Positions 9,112-17,934 are shown, numbered from the stretch's first letter. The stretch: DNA of 64,000 nt from Candidatus Pseudobacter hemicellulosilyticus (GCA_029202545.1 CP119311.1:1860001-1924000); one strand, 5' to 3'. Notes: generated by a model not told the origin, from the sequence alone. Translations and numbers: made by a program.

Positions 9112-9889
9112 GAACGATGCTTGTGCCGGCAGTACCGGCGATGAGTTGTTGAAGGGCTTCTGCTTTGCCGATGATCACTTTCTGTACGCCGCTGTCCAGG
9201 GCGGCGAAGGCATTGTCCAGTTTAGGGATCATGCCGGCAAATATTTTCTGTTCGGATTTCAATTGCTGGTAATAAGCGGGGTTGATGGTAGGGATAACGG
9301 TGCTGTCGTCCTCAGCATCCAGCAATACGCCGCTTTTTTCAAAGGAATACACCAATTGTACCTGGAACAGCTTACCCAGGGCTTTGGCAGTTTCCTGGGC
9401 AATGGTGTCTGCATTGGTATTGAGCAGCTGGCCTTTGCCATCATGGGTGATGGGGGCCATCACAATGGCTATATCCTGGTCCAGCAGGGACTGCAGCAGC
9501 CCGCTGTTCACGGTGTCCACATCCCCAACAAAACCATAGTCCATGGTAGCATGTATGCGCTTATGGGCGGCAATGGCGTTGCCATCAGCGCCCGACAGGC
9601 CAATGGCATTACAGCCGCCGGCCTGCAGTTGCGCCACGATATTCTTATTGATATAACCAGCATACACCATGGTCACTATCTTCAGCGTCTCTGCGTCCGT
9701 GATGCGTCTGCCGTCCACCAGCTGCTGGGGGATCTTCATTTCTTCCGCCAGCCTGGTAGCCAGTTTGCCGCCGCCATGGATCAGGATCTTTTTGCCTTTA
9801 AGGGCTGCAAAGTCCAGGAGAAAAGCAGCGAGCTTTACTTCGTTATCAATAATATTGCCGCCAATTTTTACTACGGTCAGTTGTTCCAA
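9104..9889 (-). CDS. argB: N-acetylglutamate kinase (N-acyl-glutamate kinase)
   Basis: 261 residues. Amino-acid-kinase fold with the N-terminal KIGGNIIDN loop, the glycine-rich LIHGGGKLATRLAEEM loop and the ADTIAQETAKALGK nucleotide-site region. Phosphorylates N-acylglutamate at the gamma-carboxylate, the second committed step of arginine synthesis. There is no upstream in-frame ATG; translation has to begin at the TTG at 9889 (MEQLTVVKIGGN), ten bases after the carbamoyltransferase stop. The next gene overlaps its 3' end by 8 bases. Confidence 0.94.
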   Translation of the reverse strand: MEQLTVVKIGGNIIDNEVKLAAFLLDFAALKGKKILIHGGGKLATRLAEEMKIPQQLVDGRRITDAETLKIVTMVYAGYINKNIVAQLQAGGCNAIGLSGADGNAIAAHKRIHATMDYGFVGDVDTVNSGLLQSLLDQDIAIVMAPITHDGKGQLLNTNADTIAQETAKALGKLFQVQLVYSFEKSGVLLDAEDDSTVIPTINPAYYQQLKSEQKIFAGMIPKLDNAFAALDSGVQKVIIGKAEALQQLIAGTAGTSIVHA

Positions 9890-9899
9890 GCAGATTGAT

Positions 9900-10856
9900 T
9901 TATTGAGCTTTTAAGATCTCCGACAGTACGGCCTGTGCGGCCCATACGCGGTTGGATGCTTCCATGGTCACCAGGCTGTTGGGCCCGTCCAGGATCTCAT
10001 CGCTCAGCTCCACATTCCTGCGCACGGGCAGGCAGTGCATCACTTTGGCATTGTTGGTGAGCTGCAGCTTTTCATTGGTCATCATCCATTCGGGATCGTT
10101 GCAGTAGATCCTGCCATATTCATTTTTGAAGGTACTCCAGTTTTTCACATACACAAAATCGGCGTCTTTGAGGGCCGCGTCCTGGTCGTGGGTAATGGTA
10201 GCGCCATTCGTGAACCGGGGATCCAGGTCGTAGTCTTCCGGATGGGTGATCACAAAATCGGCTTCCCCCCAGGCGTTGACCCACTGGGAGAAACTGTTGG
10301 CTACACATTGAGGCAGGGGCTTTACATGCGGCGCCCAGGTGAGCACGATCTTCGGCTTGCGCTGCTCTTTAAAGTTCTCCCGGATGGTGATGATATCGGT
10401 AAGGCTCTGCAAGGGGTGCAGGGTAGCGCTTTCCAGGCTCACCACCGGGATGCCGGCGTATTTGATGAACTGGTTGATGAACAGCTCGCTATAATCGTCC
10501 TCGCGGTTCTTGAGCGAGGGGAAGGTACGGATGGCGAGGATATCGAAATATTTACCCATCACCGGTGCTGCGTCCTTTACATGCTCTACGGTGCTGCCGC
10601 TCATGATGGCCTCTTCCTCAAACTCAAGCGCCCAGCCTTCGGAGCCCACGTTGAACACAATGGCTTCCATGCCCAGGTTCTGGGCTGCTATCTGGGTACT
10701 GAGACGGGTGCGCATACTGGGATTCAGGAAGAGCAGGCCAATACGTTTGTTGGCGCCCAGGGATTTGTCGCGCAGGGGATCAGCTTTATACGCAAGGGCT
10801 TTGCTGACCAGGCCATTGATATCGGGCACATCATGTGCGGAAATGAAATTTTTCAT
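9900..10856 (-). CDS. argF': N-acetyl- or N-succinyl-ornithine carbamoyltransferase
   Basis: 318 residues. Transfers the carbamoyl group to the delta-amino of an N-acylated ornithine, giving N-acyl-citrulline. Carbamoyl-phosphate loop NPSMRTRLST (45-54), TWAPHVKPLPQ, and the late MHCLPVRRNVELSDE loop. Overall it follows the Bacteroides SOTCase / Xanthomonas AOTCase branch rather than ordinary OTCase (no SMRTR...HLG with the DxxxSMG loop). The position known to set acyl specificity (Pro90 in Bacteroides fragilis SOTCase, Glu92 in Xanthomonas AOTCase) is Val90 here (SGSTVEHVKDAAPVMG), so the acyl group cannot be assigned. Starts 2 bases after the argD stop. Confidence 0.9.
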   Translation of the reverse strand: MKNFISAHDVPDINGLVSKALAYKADPLRDKSLGANKRIGLLFLNPSMRTRLSTQIAAQNLGMEAIVFNVGSEGWALEFEEEAIMSGSTVEHVKDAAPVMGKYFDILAIRTFPSLKNREDDYSELFINQFIKYAGIPVVSLESATLHPLQSLTDIITIRENFKEQRKPKIVLTWAPHVKPLPQCVANSFSQWVNAWGEADFVITHPEDYDLDPRFTNGATITHDQDAALKDADFVYVKNWSTFKNEYGRIYCNDPEWMMTNEKLQLTNNAKVMHCLPVRRNVELSDEILDGPNSLVTMEASNRVWAAQAVLSEILKAQ

Positions 10857-10858
10857 GC

Positions 10859-12019
10859 TTAGTGAGCGTAGTTGGGAGTGGAGACCAGTGTTTGAATTTC
10901 TTCTTTGAGCGCGTCAATGAACTCGTCGGCATCCTTCTTGCGCAGGGCGAGGGAAGGCAGCAGGCGGATCACATTGGGTTTGGCTTCACCGGTAAAGATC
11001 TTGTGTTTGAACAGCAGGTTTTTGCGCAGGTCCTTCAGGGCAGAAGGTACGTTGAAGCCGATCATCAGGCCACGACCCCGCACATTGTTGATGTTCTCTA
11101 CCTTGTTCAGTTCTGCCATCAGGTATTCCCCTACTTCAGCGGCGTTGCTCATCAGGTTCTCCTGTTCCATCACTTCCACAACAGCCAGCCCTGCGGCGCA
11201 GGCCAGGTGATTGCCTCCGAAAGTAGTGCCCAGCATGCCATGTTTGGGCTGGATATTGGGGGCAATCAGGATGCCGCCAATAGGAAAGCCGTTGCCCATG
11301 CCTTTGGCCATGGTATAGATATCGGCGTTTACGCCGGCATGATCATGGGAGAAGAATTTACCGGTCCTGCCATAACCACACTGCACGCTGTCGGCAATGT
11401 ACACGGTGCCGTATTGATCGCAAAGCTGGCGGATCTTCTGGAGGAAGGAGTCGGAAGCGATATTGATACCGCCTACACCCTGTATACCTTCAATGATCAC
11501 AGAAGAGATCTCGTTGCCCTGTGCTGTGAAGCAGGCTTCCAGCGCTTCTTCATCGTTGAAGGGCAGGAAGATGACATTGTCGGTCTGGTTCACCGGAGCT
11601 ACAATAGCGGGGTTGTCGGTAACAGCTACAGCCAGGGAGGTCCGGCCGTGGAAGGATTTGCTGAAAGCCACTACTTTCTTGCGGTCATTGACAAAGGAAG
11701 CCAGTTTAAGGGCGTTCTCATTGGCTTCAGCGCCTGAGTTCACGAGGAACAGCTGGTAGTCTTCCTTACCGGAGAGTTTCCCCAGCTTAGTGGCCAGTTC
11801 TTCCTGCAAGGGGATCCGGATGGAGTTGGAATAGAAGCCCACCTGGTTCAGCTGCTCAGTGAGCCGCTGCACATAATGAGGATGGGTATGACCGATGGAG
11901 ATCACGGCATGACCGCCATAAAGGTCCAGGTACTGGCCACCATCGCTATCCCATACATAGGAGCCTTTGGCTTTAGTAATAGTTATGTCGTTGATCGGAT
12001 AAACGTCGAATAATTTCAT
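10859..12019 (-). CDS. argD: Acetylornithine aminotransferase (acyl-ornithine transaminase)
   Basis: 386 residues from the ATG at 12019 (MKLFDVYPINDITITKAKG); the frame is open to 12067 but that would overlap argC and lacks family similarity. Class III PLP aminotransferase: NSGAEANENALKLA phosphate-binding loop, the IIEGIQGVGGI motif, ADSVQCGYGRTGKFFSHDHAGV and TMAKGMGNGFPIGGI with the PLP-binding Lys, then GTTFGGNHLACAAG. Makes N-acyl-ornithine from the semialdehyde and glutamate. Sits between argC and the carbamoyltransferase, as in other Bacteroidota arg operons. A second class III aminotransferase is present at 43785-44972. Confidence 0.95.
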   Translation of the reverse strand: MKLFDVYPINDITITKAKGSYVWDSDGGQYLDLYGGHAVISIGHTHPHYVQRLTEQLNQVGFYSNSIRIPLQEELATKLGKLSGKEDYQLFLVNSGAEANENALKLASFVNDRKKVVAFSKSFHGRTSLAVAVTDNPAIVAPVNQTDNVIFLPFNDEEALEACFTAQGNEISSVIIEGIQGVGGINIASDSFLQKIRQLCDQYGTVYIADSVQCGYGRTGKFFSHDHAGVNADIYTMAKGMGNGFPIGGILIAPNIQPKHGMLGTTFGGNHLACAAGLAVVEVMEQENLMSNAAEVGEYLMAELNKVENINNVRGRGLMIGFNVPSALKDLRKNLLFKHKIFTGEAKPNVIRLLPSLALRKKDADEFIDALKEEIQTLVSTPNYAH

Positions 12020-12030
12020 GGACAAAAAGT

Positions 12031-13014
12031 TTAAAAATAATTGGCCTTCAGTTTCAATCCTGCACATTCCTCAAAGCCGGCCAGCAGGTTCATATTCTGC
12101 ACAGCCTGGCCCGAAGCACCTTTCAGGAGGTTATCGATTATAGAATGCACCACCAGCTTACTGCCTACCTTTTCCAGCTGCAGGATACACTTGTTGGTGT
12201 TCACTGCCTGTTTGAGGAAAATAGGGGCCTGGCTGACAATGGTGAACGGATGGTCCTGGTAGAAATCCGTATAGAGTTTGTTCAGTTCTTCTATGGAAAG
12301 GGCGCAGTCCACCTGGGAGCTGATGAAAATACCGCGGGTAAAATCACCGCGCCAGGGTATAAAGCTTACGTCAATACTGCCGCTGGTCTGCAATTGGGTG
12401 AGCGATTGCCCGATCTCATGCAGGTGCTGGTGGTTCAGTGTCTTGTAGGCCTGGATATTATTGGCGCGCCAGCTGAAATGGGAAGTGGCGTTCAGTCCCT
12501 GACCGGCGCCGGTACTGCCGGTGATACCGGTAGTGTACACATTCTGCAGCAGTCCTGCTTTGGCCAGGGGCAGCAGTCCCAGCTGGATAGCCGTGGCAAA
12601 GCAGCCGGGGTTGGCGATATTGGCCGCGTTGCGGATGGCTTCCTTGTTCAGCTCGGGCAGGCCGTAAACAAAGGGGCGGTTGCCGATGCTGGCATTGGCC
12701 TGCAAGCGGAAATCCTGGGAGAGGTCAATCACCTTGATATGATTGGCAATGGTATTTTCTGCCAGGAATTTTTTGGCTTCGCCATGGCCCACGCAAAGGA
12801 AGAGGATGTCGATATCGGAACGCAGCTCACCGGAGAACTGCAGGTCGGTATCTCCTACCAGGTCCTGGTGAACGGCCGAAACGGGCTGTCCCGCATTGCT
12901 GCGGCTGTGAATGAAAGAAATGGTAGTATAGGGGTGATGGATCAGTAAACGAATGAGTTCGCCACCCGTATAACCTGCTCCTCCCACAATGCCGACTGAT
13001 ATATTCTTGCTCAT
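12031..13014 (-). CDS. argC: N-acetyl-gamma-glutamyl-phosphate reductase
   Basis: 327 residues. NADPH-dependent reduction of N-acyl-glutamyl phosphate to the semialdehyde. Rossmann start VGIVGGAGYTGGELIRLLIHHP and the active-site NPGCFATAIQLGLLPL with the catalytic Cys; the GSTGAGQGLNATSHFSWR loop and PWRGDFTRGIF also fit. It starts 4 bases after the argG stop and is followed 11 bases later by argD, so it is well inside the operon. Confidence 0.95.
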   Translation of the reverse strand: MSKNISVGIVGGAGYTGGELIRLLIHHPYTTISFIHSRSNAGQPVSAVHQDLVGDTDLQFSGELRSDIDILFLCVGHGEAKKFLAENTIANHIKVIDLSQDFRLQANASIGNRPFVYGLPELNKEAIRNAANIANPGCFATAIQLGLLPLAKAGLLQNVYTTGITGSTGAGQGLNATSHFSWRANNIQAYKTLNHQHLHEIGQSLTQLQTSGSIDVSFIPWRGDFTRGIFISSQVDCALSIEELNKLYTDFYQDHPFTIVSQAPIFLKQAVNTNKCILQLEKVGSKLVVHSIIDNLLKGASGQAVQNMNLLAGFEECAGLKLKANYF

Positions 13015-13018
13015 GCTG

Positions 13019-14215
13019 TTATTTGTTGTCGTCCTGAACGGAATTCCAGATAGCTACCTGGTTGCCGAAGATCTTTGAAAAACCTCTTACATCCTCACCG
13101 GTATAGCCTTTGTTCATTTCTCCGTACTTGCCGAATTTGCTGCTCATCAGGTCAAAGGAGGATTCAATACCCATCACCTGGAAGCGGTAAGGCTGGAGGT
13201 ATACAAATACATCGCCGGTCACATTTTGCTGGGAATGTTCCAGGAAGGCTTCAATATCGCGCATAACGGGGTCCATGATCTGGCCTTCATGGAGCCAGTT
13301 GCCGTAGAACTGCGCCAGCTGGTCTTTCCAGCCCAGCTGCCATTTGGTGAGTACATGTTTTTCCAGGGCGTGGTGTGCTTTGAGGATCACCATAGGGGCG
13401 GCGGCTTCAAAGCCTACGCGGCCTTTGATACCGATGATGGTATCGCCTACGTGAATATCGCGGCCAAGGCCATAGGGACCGGCAATGGTTTGCAGGTACT
13501 GGATGGCTTTGGAAGGATGATCAAAGGATTTATCGTCTACAGCGGTGAGCTGTCCTTTTTCGAAATGCAGTTTTACTTCCTGGCTGCCGGTCTGGGTCAC
13601 CTGGGTGGGCCAGGCTTCTTCGGGCAGCATGCCTTTGGAGTTGAGGGTCTCTTTACCGCCAACACTGGTGCCCCAGAGGCCTTTGTTGATGGAGTAGAGA
13701 GCTTTGGCGAAGTTCATGTCCACGCCTTTTTTCTGGAGGTAGTCGATCTCTTCTTCGCGGCTCAGCTTGAGGTCGCGGATGGGGGTCAGGATCTCTACGC
13801 CGGGGATCATGATATGGAAGATCATGTCAAAGCGGACCTGGTCGTTCCCTGCGCCGGTACTGCCATGGGCTACGGCATCAGCCTTGAGGGCTTTGGCATG
13901 CTCTGCAATATAGAGGGCCTGGCTCAGGCGTTCTGCACTTACGCTCAGGGGGTAGGTGTTATTCTTGAGCACGTTGCCGAAGATCAGGTATCTGATGATA
14001 CGATCGTAGTAGGATTGAACGGCATTAACGGTGGTATGCGTTTTTACGCCCAATTTATAGGCATGGGCTTCTATCTGTTTCAGTTCTTCTTCACTGAAGC
14101 CGCCGGTGTTAACGATGATGCTGTGCACTTCGTAGCCGAGGTCTTCACCCAGGTATTTCACGCAATACGACGTATCGAGGCCGCCGCTGAATCCAAGTAC
14201 AATTTTTTTTGCCAT
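13019..14215 (-). CDS. argG: Argininosuccinate synthase
   Basis: 398 residues. ATP-dependent joining of citrulline and aspartate. N-type ATP pyrophosphatase P-loop LGFSGGLDTSYCVKYL (the SGGLDTS signature), AHGSTGAGNDQVRFD, and the C-terminal KGRVGFEAAAPMVILKAHHALEKHVLT region. Second gene of the operon, 20 bases downstream of the acyltransferase gene. Translation from the ATG at 14215 gives the usual MAKKIVLGFSGGLDTS start. Confidence 0.96.
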   Translation of the reverse strand: MAKKIVLGFSGGLDTSYCVKYLGEDLGYEVHSIIVNTGGFSEEELKQIEAHAYKLGVKTHTTVNAVQSYYDRIIRYLIFGNVLKNNTYPLSVSAERLSQALYIAEHAKALKADAVAHGSTGAGNDQVRFDMIFHIMIPGVEILTPIRDLKLSREEEIDYLQKKGVDMNFAKALYSINKGLWGTSVGGKETLNSKGMLPEEAWPTQVTQTGSQEVKLHFEKGQLTAVDDKSFDHPSKAIQYLQTIAGPYGLGRDIHVGDTIIGIKGRVGFEAAAPMVILKAHHALEKHVLTKWQLGWKDQLAQFYGNWLHEGQIMDPVMRDIEAFLEHSQQNVTGDVFVYLQPYRFQVMGIESSFDLMSSKFGKYGEMNKGYTGEDVRGFSKIFGNQVAIWNSVQDDNK

Positions 14216-14235
14216 GGCGATTGTTGGGAACGATT

Positions 14236-14958
14236 TTAAAAATTAAAGATCTGTTGGAAGAGGGATTTGTTTCTGTTGGCTTTTGCCTTCTGCTCTTTCT
14301 CTTTTTCTTTTTTAAGAAAGGGCTGCAGGAATTTCCATTGTTTGATACGGAGCAGCCTTTCGAAGATACTCTTGTTCTCTTCAAAATATTGCTTTGTTTC
14401 CTGGGGCTCGTAGTGGTCTTTGGGATCATAGAGCATAGCGGTACACATACAGTTCTTGCGCTCCTTGCTCATCAGGATATCATAGTTGACGCAGCTTTTG
14501 CAGCCTGCCCAGAAGGCTTCATCCTGGGTGAGCTCAGAATAGGTGACCGGCTCATAACCCAGCTCGCTGTTGATCTTCATTACGGCCAGACCCGTAGTGA
14601 GGCCAAAGATCTTGGCTTCGGGGTATTTCTGGCGGCTCAGTTCAAAGATCTTCTTTTTGATGGCTTTGGCCAGTCCGCCTTTGCGGAAATTGGGGGAAAC
14701 AATAAGGCCTGAGTTGGCAACGTAGCCACCATGTCCCCAGGTCTCAATGTAACAGAATCCGGCCCAGATGCCATCCTGGTTAAAAGCGATGACGGCCTTA
14801 CCTTCCCGCATTTTCTGCTGGATGTATTCGGGCGACCGCTTGGCGATGCCGGTGCCACGGGCTTTGGCGGAAGAAGCCATTTCGTCGCATATGATGCCGG
14901 CAAAACCTTCGTGGCTTTCATTGGCGACAATAACCTGGAATTGGTGTTGAGTTTCCAT
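14236..14958 (-). CDS. GNAT-family N-acyltransferase heading the arginine operon (probable N-acylglutamate synthase)
   Basis: 240 residues from the ATG at 14958 (METQHQFQVIVANESHEGFAG); an open extension to 15030 is not convincing. GNAT fold with a likely acyl-CoA loop at SPNFRKGGLAKAIKKKIFELS. It lacks the amino-acid-kinase domain of classical ArgA and resembles the single-domain acyltransferases that start arginine operons in Bacteroidota. By position it should acylate glutamate; no argJ or other argA is visible here. A Cys cluster (WAGCKSCVNYD...KNCMCTAMLYD) lies near residues 160-190 and might bind metal or sense redox state; this is an observation only. C-terminus is lysine- and glutamate-rich. 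Confidence 0.75.
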   Translation of the reverse strand: METQHQFQVIVANESHEGFAGIICDEMASSAKARGTGIAKRSPEYIQQKMREGKAVIAFNQDGIWAGFCYIETWGHGGYVANSGLIVSPNFRKGGLAKAIKKKIFELSRQKYPEAKIFGLTTGLAVMKINSELGYEPVTYSELTQDEAFWAGCKSCVNYDILMSKERKNCMCTAMLYDPKDHYEPQETKQYFEENKSIFERLLRIKQWKFLQPFLKKEKEKEQKAKANRNKSLFQQIFNF

Positions 14959-15043
14959 CTTTATTAAGACAAGACTATAAAGTTGATTGAATGGCAGCGA
15001 TCCTGTTACTGCGGGAATACACGTATCCACCGGTCAGGTGGAG

Positions 15044-15061
15044 GCATAGTCAGGCACTATG
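15044..15061. promoter_or_regulatory. Inverted repeat upstream of arginine operon (candidate operator)
   Basis: CATAGT / ACTATG (15045-15050 and 15056-15061) separated by 5 bases. The same CACTAT / ATAGTG core recurs in the palindrome at 15144-15155, also upstream of the operon start at 14958. Shared half-sites suggest one regulator, possibly arginine-responsive; no regulator gene is nearby. Confidence 0.35.
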
Positions 15062-15143
15062 GTAAGTAAGTATCAACGTCGCACCCGGACGGGAACTGGG
15101 TGGCAATAAAAAACTGTACGGAGCTGTACAGGAAAAACCCCAC

Positions 15144-15155
15144 GCACTATAGTGC
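15144..15155. promoter_or_regulatory. Perfect 12-bp palindrome GCACTATAGTGC upstream of arginine operon
   Basis: Fully self-complementary 12-mer about 190 bases upstream of the first arginine gene. The rest of the 444-base gap (14959-15402) holds no ORF of conviction; it is AT-rich from 15180 onward, as expected for a promoter region firing toward the operon. Confidence 0.4.
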
Positions 15156-15402
15156 CGGCAGCGATTGCCAGTACATCAGCGAGTATGTTGAGATTTTTTT
15201 GCATTTCTCTATGAGTGGTTCTTTTGAACTTTATTTTTTAACGATACAAAGAAAGTACTTTTTTGGGGTTTTGCGGGATTTTTTAATGTAAAATTTATGA
15301 TAAGATATTTAGGGTCAGTGGGATGGAACTGGTTGCGGGAATGTGCGGGAACTATGGATGCTGTTTTATAAAGGACTAACAATGAACGGTGTAAGGACCG
15401 CA

Positions 15403-16269
15403 CTAATCCACTTTGGCCTGTGCTGCAATGTTCAGCAGCAGCGTCCGCACGGTATCTGCGTTCCGGAACCGGATCATATGCCCGGCATCGGGGATAAAGA
15501 TGAAGGCTGCTTCTTTGCCGTCCAGGATCTTCCGGGCGAAGTCCAGGTTGAGGGGATCAACAATGTCATCGGCCCCGCCCTGGATGGTAGTGACCGGGAT
15601 GCTGATCCGCTGCCAGTCGGGCAGCAGTTTGCGCAATTCCTCTACGTGGCTGTATTTTTCGGCTGTGGCATTGTTGATGAAGCGGGGAAGGAACCAGCTG
15701 ACGGGACCGCCATTGATATAGGGGTTGAACCACCAGAACTTTTCATGGTCCGGGTCAATGGCAGGGGCCAGCATGATAAGGTGGCAGAATTCAGCTGGAT
15801 ATTCCGCGGCTATTTTTGCGGCGATAGGTCCGCCATAGGAACTGCCCAGCACCACTCCTTTTTTACCCGACCTGTTCAGTCGCATGGCCTCATGAATGGC
15901 GGTAGCCTGGGTGCTGATGGAGGTAACCGCCCGGCGTTTCCTTTTAAACTTCGATTTATGATAACCTGGCCGGTCCATGGCAATGAGCTGGTAATGTTTT
16001 TGGAGCAGGGTATCATCCAGCATATTGCGGCTGCCATACCAGGCGCCGGGCGCACCATGGATCATCAGGAGGGGCGGCAGGGTATCCGCGCCGGTGCTGG
16101 CGCAGAAAAGTTCTACCGAGTCATTCCGGATAGTGAAATAAGTGGGCTTAACCGCTTTGTTACGGTAATAATCACGCAGTTCTTTTTCCGTCATTATAAA
16201 ACGGCCAAAACAGCCAGTGCTCAACCAGCAGACAGCTGCGAGGCAGCTCCAGGTCAAAAAGGATCGCAT
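15403..16269 (-). CDS. Alpha/beta-hydrolase lipoprotein
   Basis: 288 residues. Lipoprotein signal peptide with lipobox LSTGC (MRSFLTWSCLAAVCWLSTGC). Alpha/beta-hydrolase core: LMIHGAPGAWYGSRN oxyanion region, nucleophile elbow VVLGSSYGGPIAAKIA (GSSYGG), acid IQGGADDIVDP and catalytic His in IPDAGHMIRF. Likely a periplasmic esterase or related hydrolase anchored to a membrane; the substrate is not predictable. The preceding region drives the opposite-side arginine operon, but this gene reads in the same direction and is separate from it. Confidence 0.85.
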   Translation of the reverse strand: MRSFLTWSCLAAVCWLSTGCFGRFIMTEKELRDYYRNKAVKPTYFTIRNDSVELFCASTGADTLPPLLMIHGAPGAWYGSRNMLDDTLLQKHYQLIAMDRPGYHKSKFKRKRRAVTSISTQATAIHEAMRLNRSGKKGVVLGSSYGGPIAAKIAAEYPAEFCHLIMLAPAIDPDHEKFWWFNPYINGGPVSWFLPRFINNATAEKYSHVEELRKLLPDWQRISIPVTTIQGGADDIVDPLNLDFARKILDGKEAAFIFIPDAGHMIRFRNADTVRTLLLNIAAQAKVD

Positions 16270-16346
16270 AGTATAAAGATAAGGCAGGAGCGCCCGTTGC
16301 GGCCCTTATAGTTGGCTGTGGAAGGGATTAATTAAGCGTTAAAAGA

Positions 16347-17105
16347 TCAGCGGCTGGAAACCGGCACGGAATGGATGGCGGCGCTCATTTCCCGGATCAG
16401 GGAAGGATCTTTTTCAATAGCGTTACCGATCACTATCAGGTCAGCGCCGGCCTTGCAGTTGCGGTAAGCTTTTTCGGGGTCGGTAATACCGCCGCCAACG
16501 AACAGGGGGACCTCAATCACCTGGGCCACTTTTTCAATCATGCTTTCGCTGATAGCCCTTTTGGCGCCGCTGCCTGCATCCATATAGATCAGCTTCATGC
16601 CCAGCATTTCGCCGGCCATGGCGGTGCAGACGGCAATCTCGTTTTTGTCGGCGGGTATGGGAGCGGCATTACTGATATAGGAAACGGTAGTGGGAGCGCC
16701 GCCGTCAATGACCATATAACCGGTGGACATGATCTCAAGGCCGCTTTGTTTCACCACCGGGGCGGAGATCACGTGCTGGCCAATCAGGAGTTCAGGGTTC
16801 CTGCCGGAGATCAGGGACAGGTACAGGAGGGCGTCAGCATACCGGGATACCTGTGAGGGGCTTCCGGGAAAAAGGATCACGGGAATAGAACAGTTTTTCT
16901 TGAGTTGCTGCACTACTGTGTCCAGGTGGTTGGAGACCACCAGGCTACCGCCTACCAGCAGGTAATCCACAGCTGCTTCGGTAGCCAAAGCAGTCAACTC
17001 GTCGAGCCCTTCGACGGTAACCTTATCCGGGTCAATGAGTACGGCAAACGCCTTCTGGCCCTTCGCTTTCTTGTGGAGAAGTGACTGGTAAATTCGATTC
17101 ATCAT
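16347..17105 (-). CDS. Geranylgeranylglyceryl phosphate synthase, group II (PcrB/GGGPS family)
   Basis: 252 residues. TIM-barrel prenyltransferase that attaches a prenyl chain to sn-glycerol 1-phosphate, forming the ether bond typical of archaeal lipids. Seen: FAVLIDPDKVT at strand 1, DYLLVGGSL, PVILFPGSPSQVS, the LIYMDAGSGAKRAI stretch and the phosphate-binding VPLFVGGGITDPEKAYR / ADLIVIGNAIE. Close relatives in Bacteroidota belong to the hexameric group II enzymes that accept geranylgeranyl diphosphate; the physiological product in these bacteria is not well known. Starts with ATGATG (17105 or 17102). It lies 78 bases upstream of the hydrolase gene on the same strand. Confidence 0.88.
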   Translation of the reverse strand: MMNRIYQSLLHKKAKGQKAFAVLIDPDKVTVEGLDELTALATEAAVDYLLVGGSLVVSNHLDTVVQQLKKNCSIPVILFPGSPSQVSRYADALLYLSLISGRNPELLIGQHVISAPVVKQSGLEIMSTGYMVIDGGAPTTVSYISNAAPIPADKNEIAVCTAMAGEMLGMKLIYMDAGSGAKRAISESMIEKVAQVIEVPLFVGGGITDPEKAYRNCKAGADLIVIGNAIEKDPSLIREMSAAIHSVPVSSR

Positions 17106-17181
17106 GCCTCAGCTATTGGATCCTTGCAAAAATGCAAAAACTTTTCCGGTTTTAATCAGTTAATTCCCGGTAGGTCTTTTA

Positions 17182-17934
17182 CTACAAACGTACGTAGGCT
17201 GCCAGCTGGAGGATGTGGTTATTGGTAAATGCCTTGTTCCGGCCATTCACATACTGGTTCATGTAGCCGATCTCTGCATCAAATCTGGTATGGAGCCTGT
17301 AGCCCAGGGCGGCGTAAGCCCGGTTCTGGTCGAAGGTTTCCCCATTTACAACGGATTTGTCCCCGAAATTGATAAATAGTTCATTCTGCAGCCCGAGGAA
17401 GGGACCGGTACCCGTGGCCGACCAGGGAACGATCGGCGTGACATTCCGGAAAAAATAACGGATGCGGTTGGCGTACACATTACCATCGTGGGTCAGCTCA
17501 TGGCCATCGGCGAAAGATTTGGATATGAACCGTTGTTCCAGTCGGAGGCGATGCTGGAAGCTGCCTTTGCGGGCGGCGGCGCCACTGCCTATAGTGAGCG
17601 GGTGATTGTAGATGAACTGCTGCCAGATGCGGTGTTCCGGCGCCAGCCCCGAGATACCACTGATCGTTCGCCTGTTCTGCACGTATGCATAACCGGTAGT
17701 CAGGATGGTCCTTTTGCCGGTATGCCAGTTGAGGCCCGGTCGCAGCAGGATGGACTGGATCTGCTGCACCTGGTCCGTACCCCGGACCTGGGCATCAAAA
17801 TGAATACTGAGGTCCTTGTTCAGCTTAAAAGTATTAAAGGCTGCCACCCAGCCGGTGAACTGGGTCTGTGAAAAAGCCAGGATCGGCAGACAGCTCATTA
17901 ATAATAGGGCAATTGTCAATCGTGGGTAGCTCAT
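17182..17934 (-). CDS. DUF2490-type outer-membrane beta-barrel protein
   Basis: 250 residues from the ATG at 17934 (MSYPRLTIALLLMSCLPILAFSQ, a good signal peptide); another ATG at 17964 is possible. After the signal the text is a succession of short amphipathic strands (GWVAAFNTFKLNKDLSIHFDAQVRG ... HRLRLEQRFI ... RIRYFFRN), and it ends in a strand with terminal aromatic/hydrophobic residues (LQLAAYVRL), as in outer-membrane barrels of the DUF2490 family. Function unknown. Divergent from nrdJ across a 525-base gap. Confidence 0.75.
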   Translation of the reverse strand: MSYPRLTIALLLMSCLPILAFSQTQFTGWVAAFNTFKLNKDLSIHFDAQVRGTDQVQQIQSILLRPGLNWHTGKRTILTTGYAYVQNRRTISGISGLAPEHRIWQQFIYNHPLTIGSGAAARKGSFQHRLRLEQRFISKSFADGHELTHDGNVYANRIRYFFRNVTPIVPWSATGTGPFLGLQNELFINFGDKSVVNGETFDQNRAYAALGYRLHTRFDAEIGYMNQYVNGRNKAFTNNHILQLAAYVRL

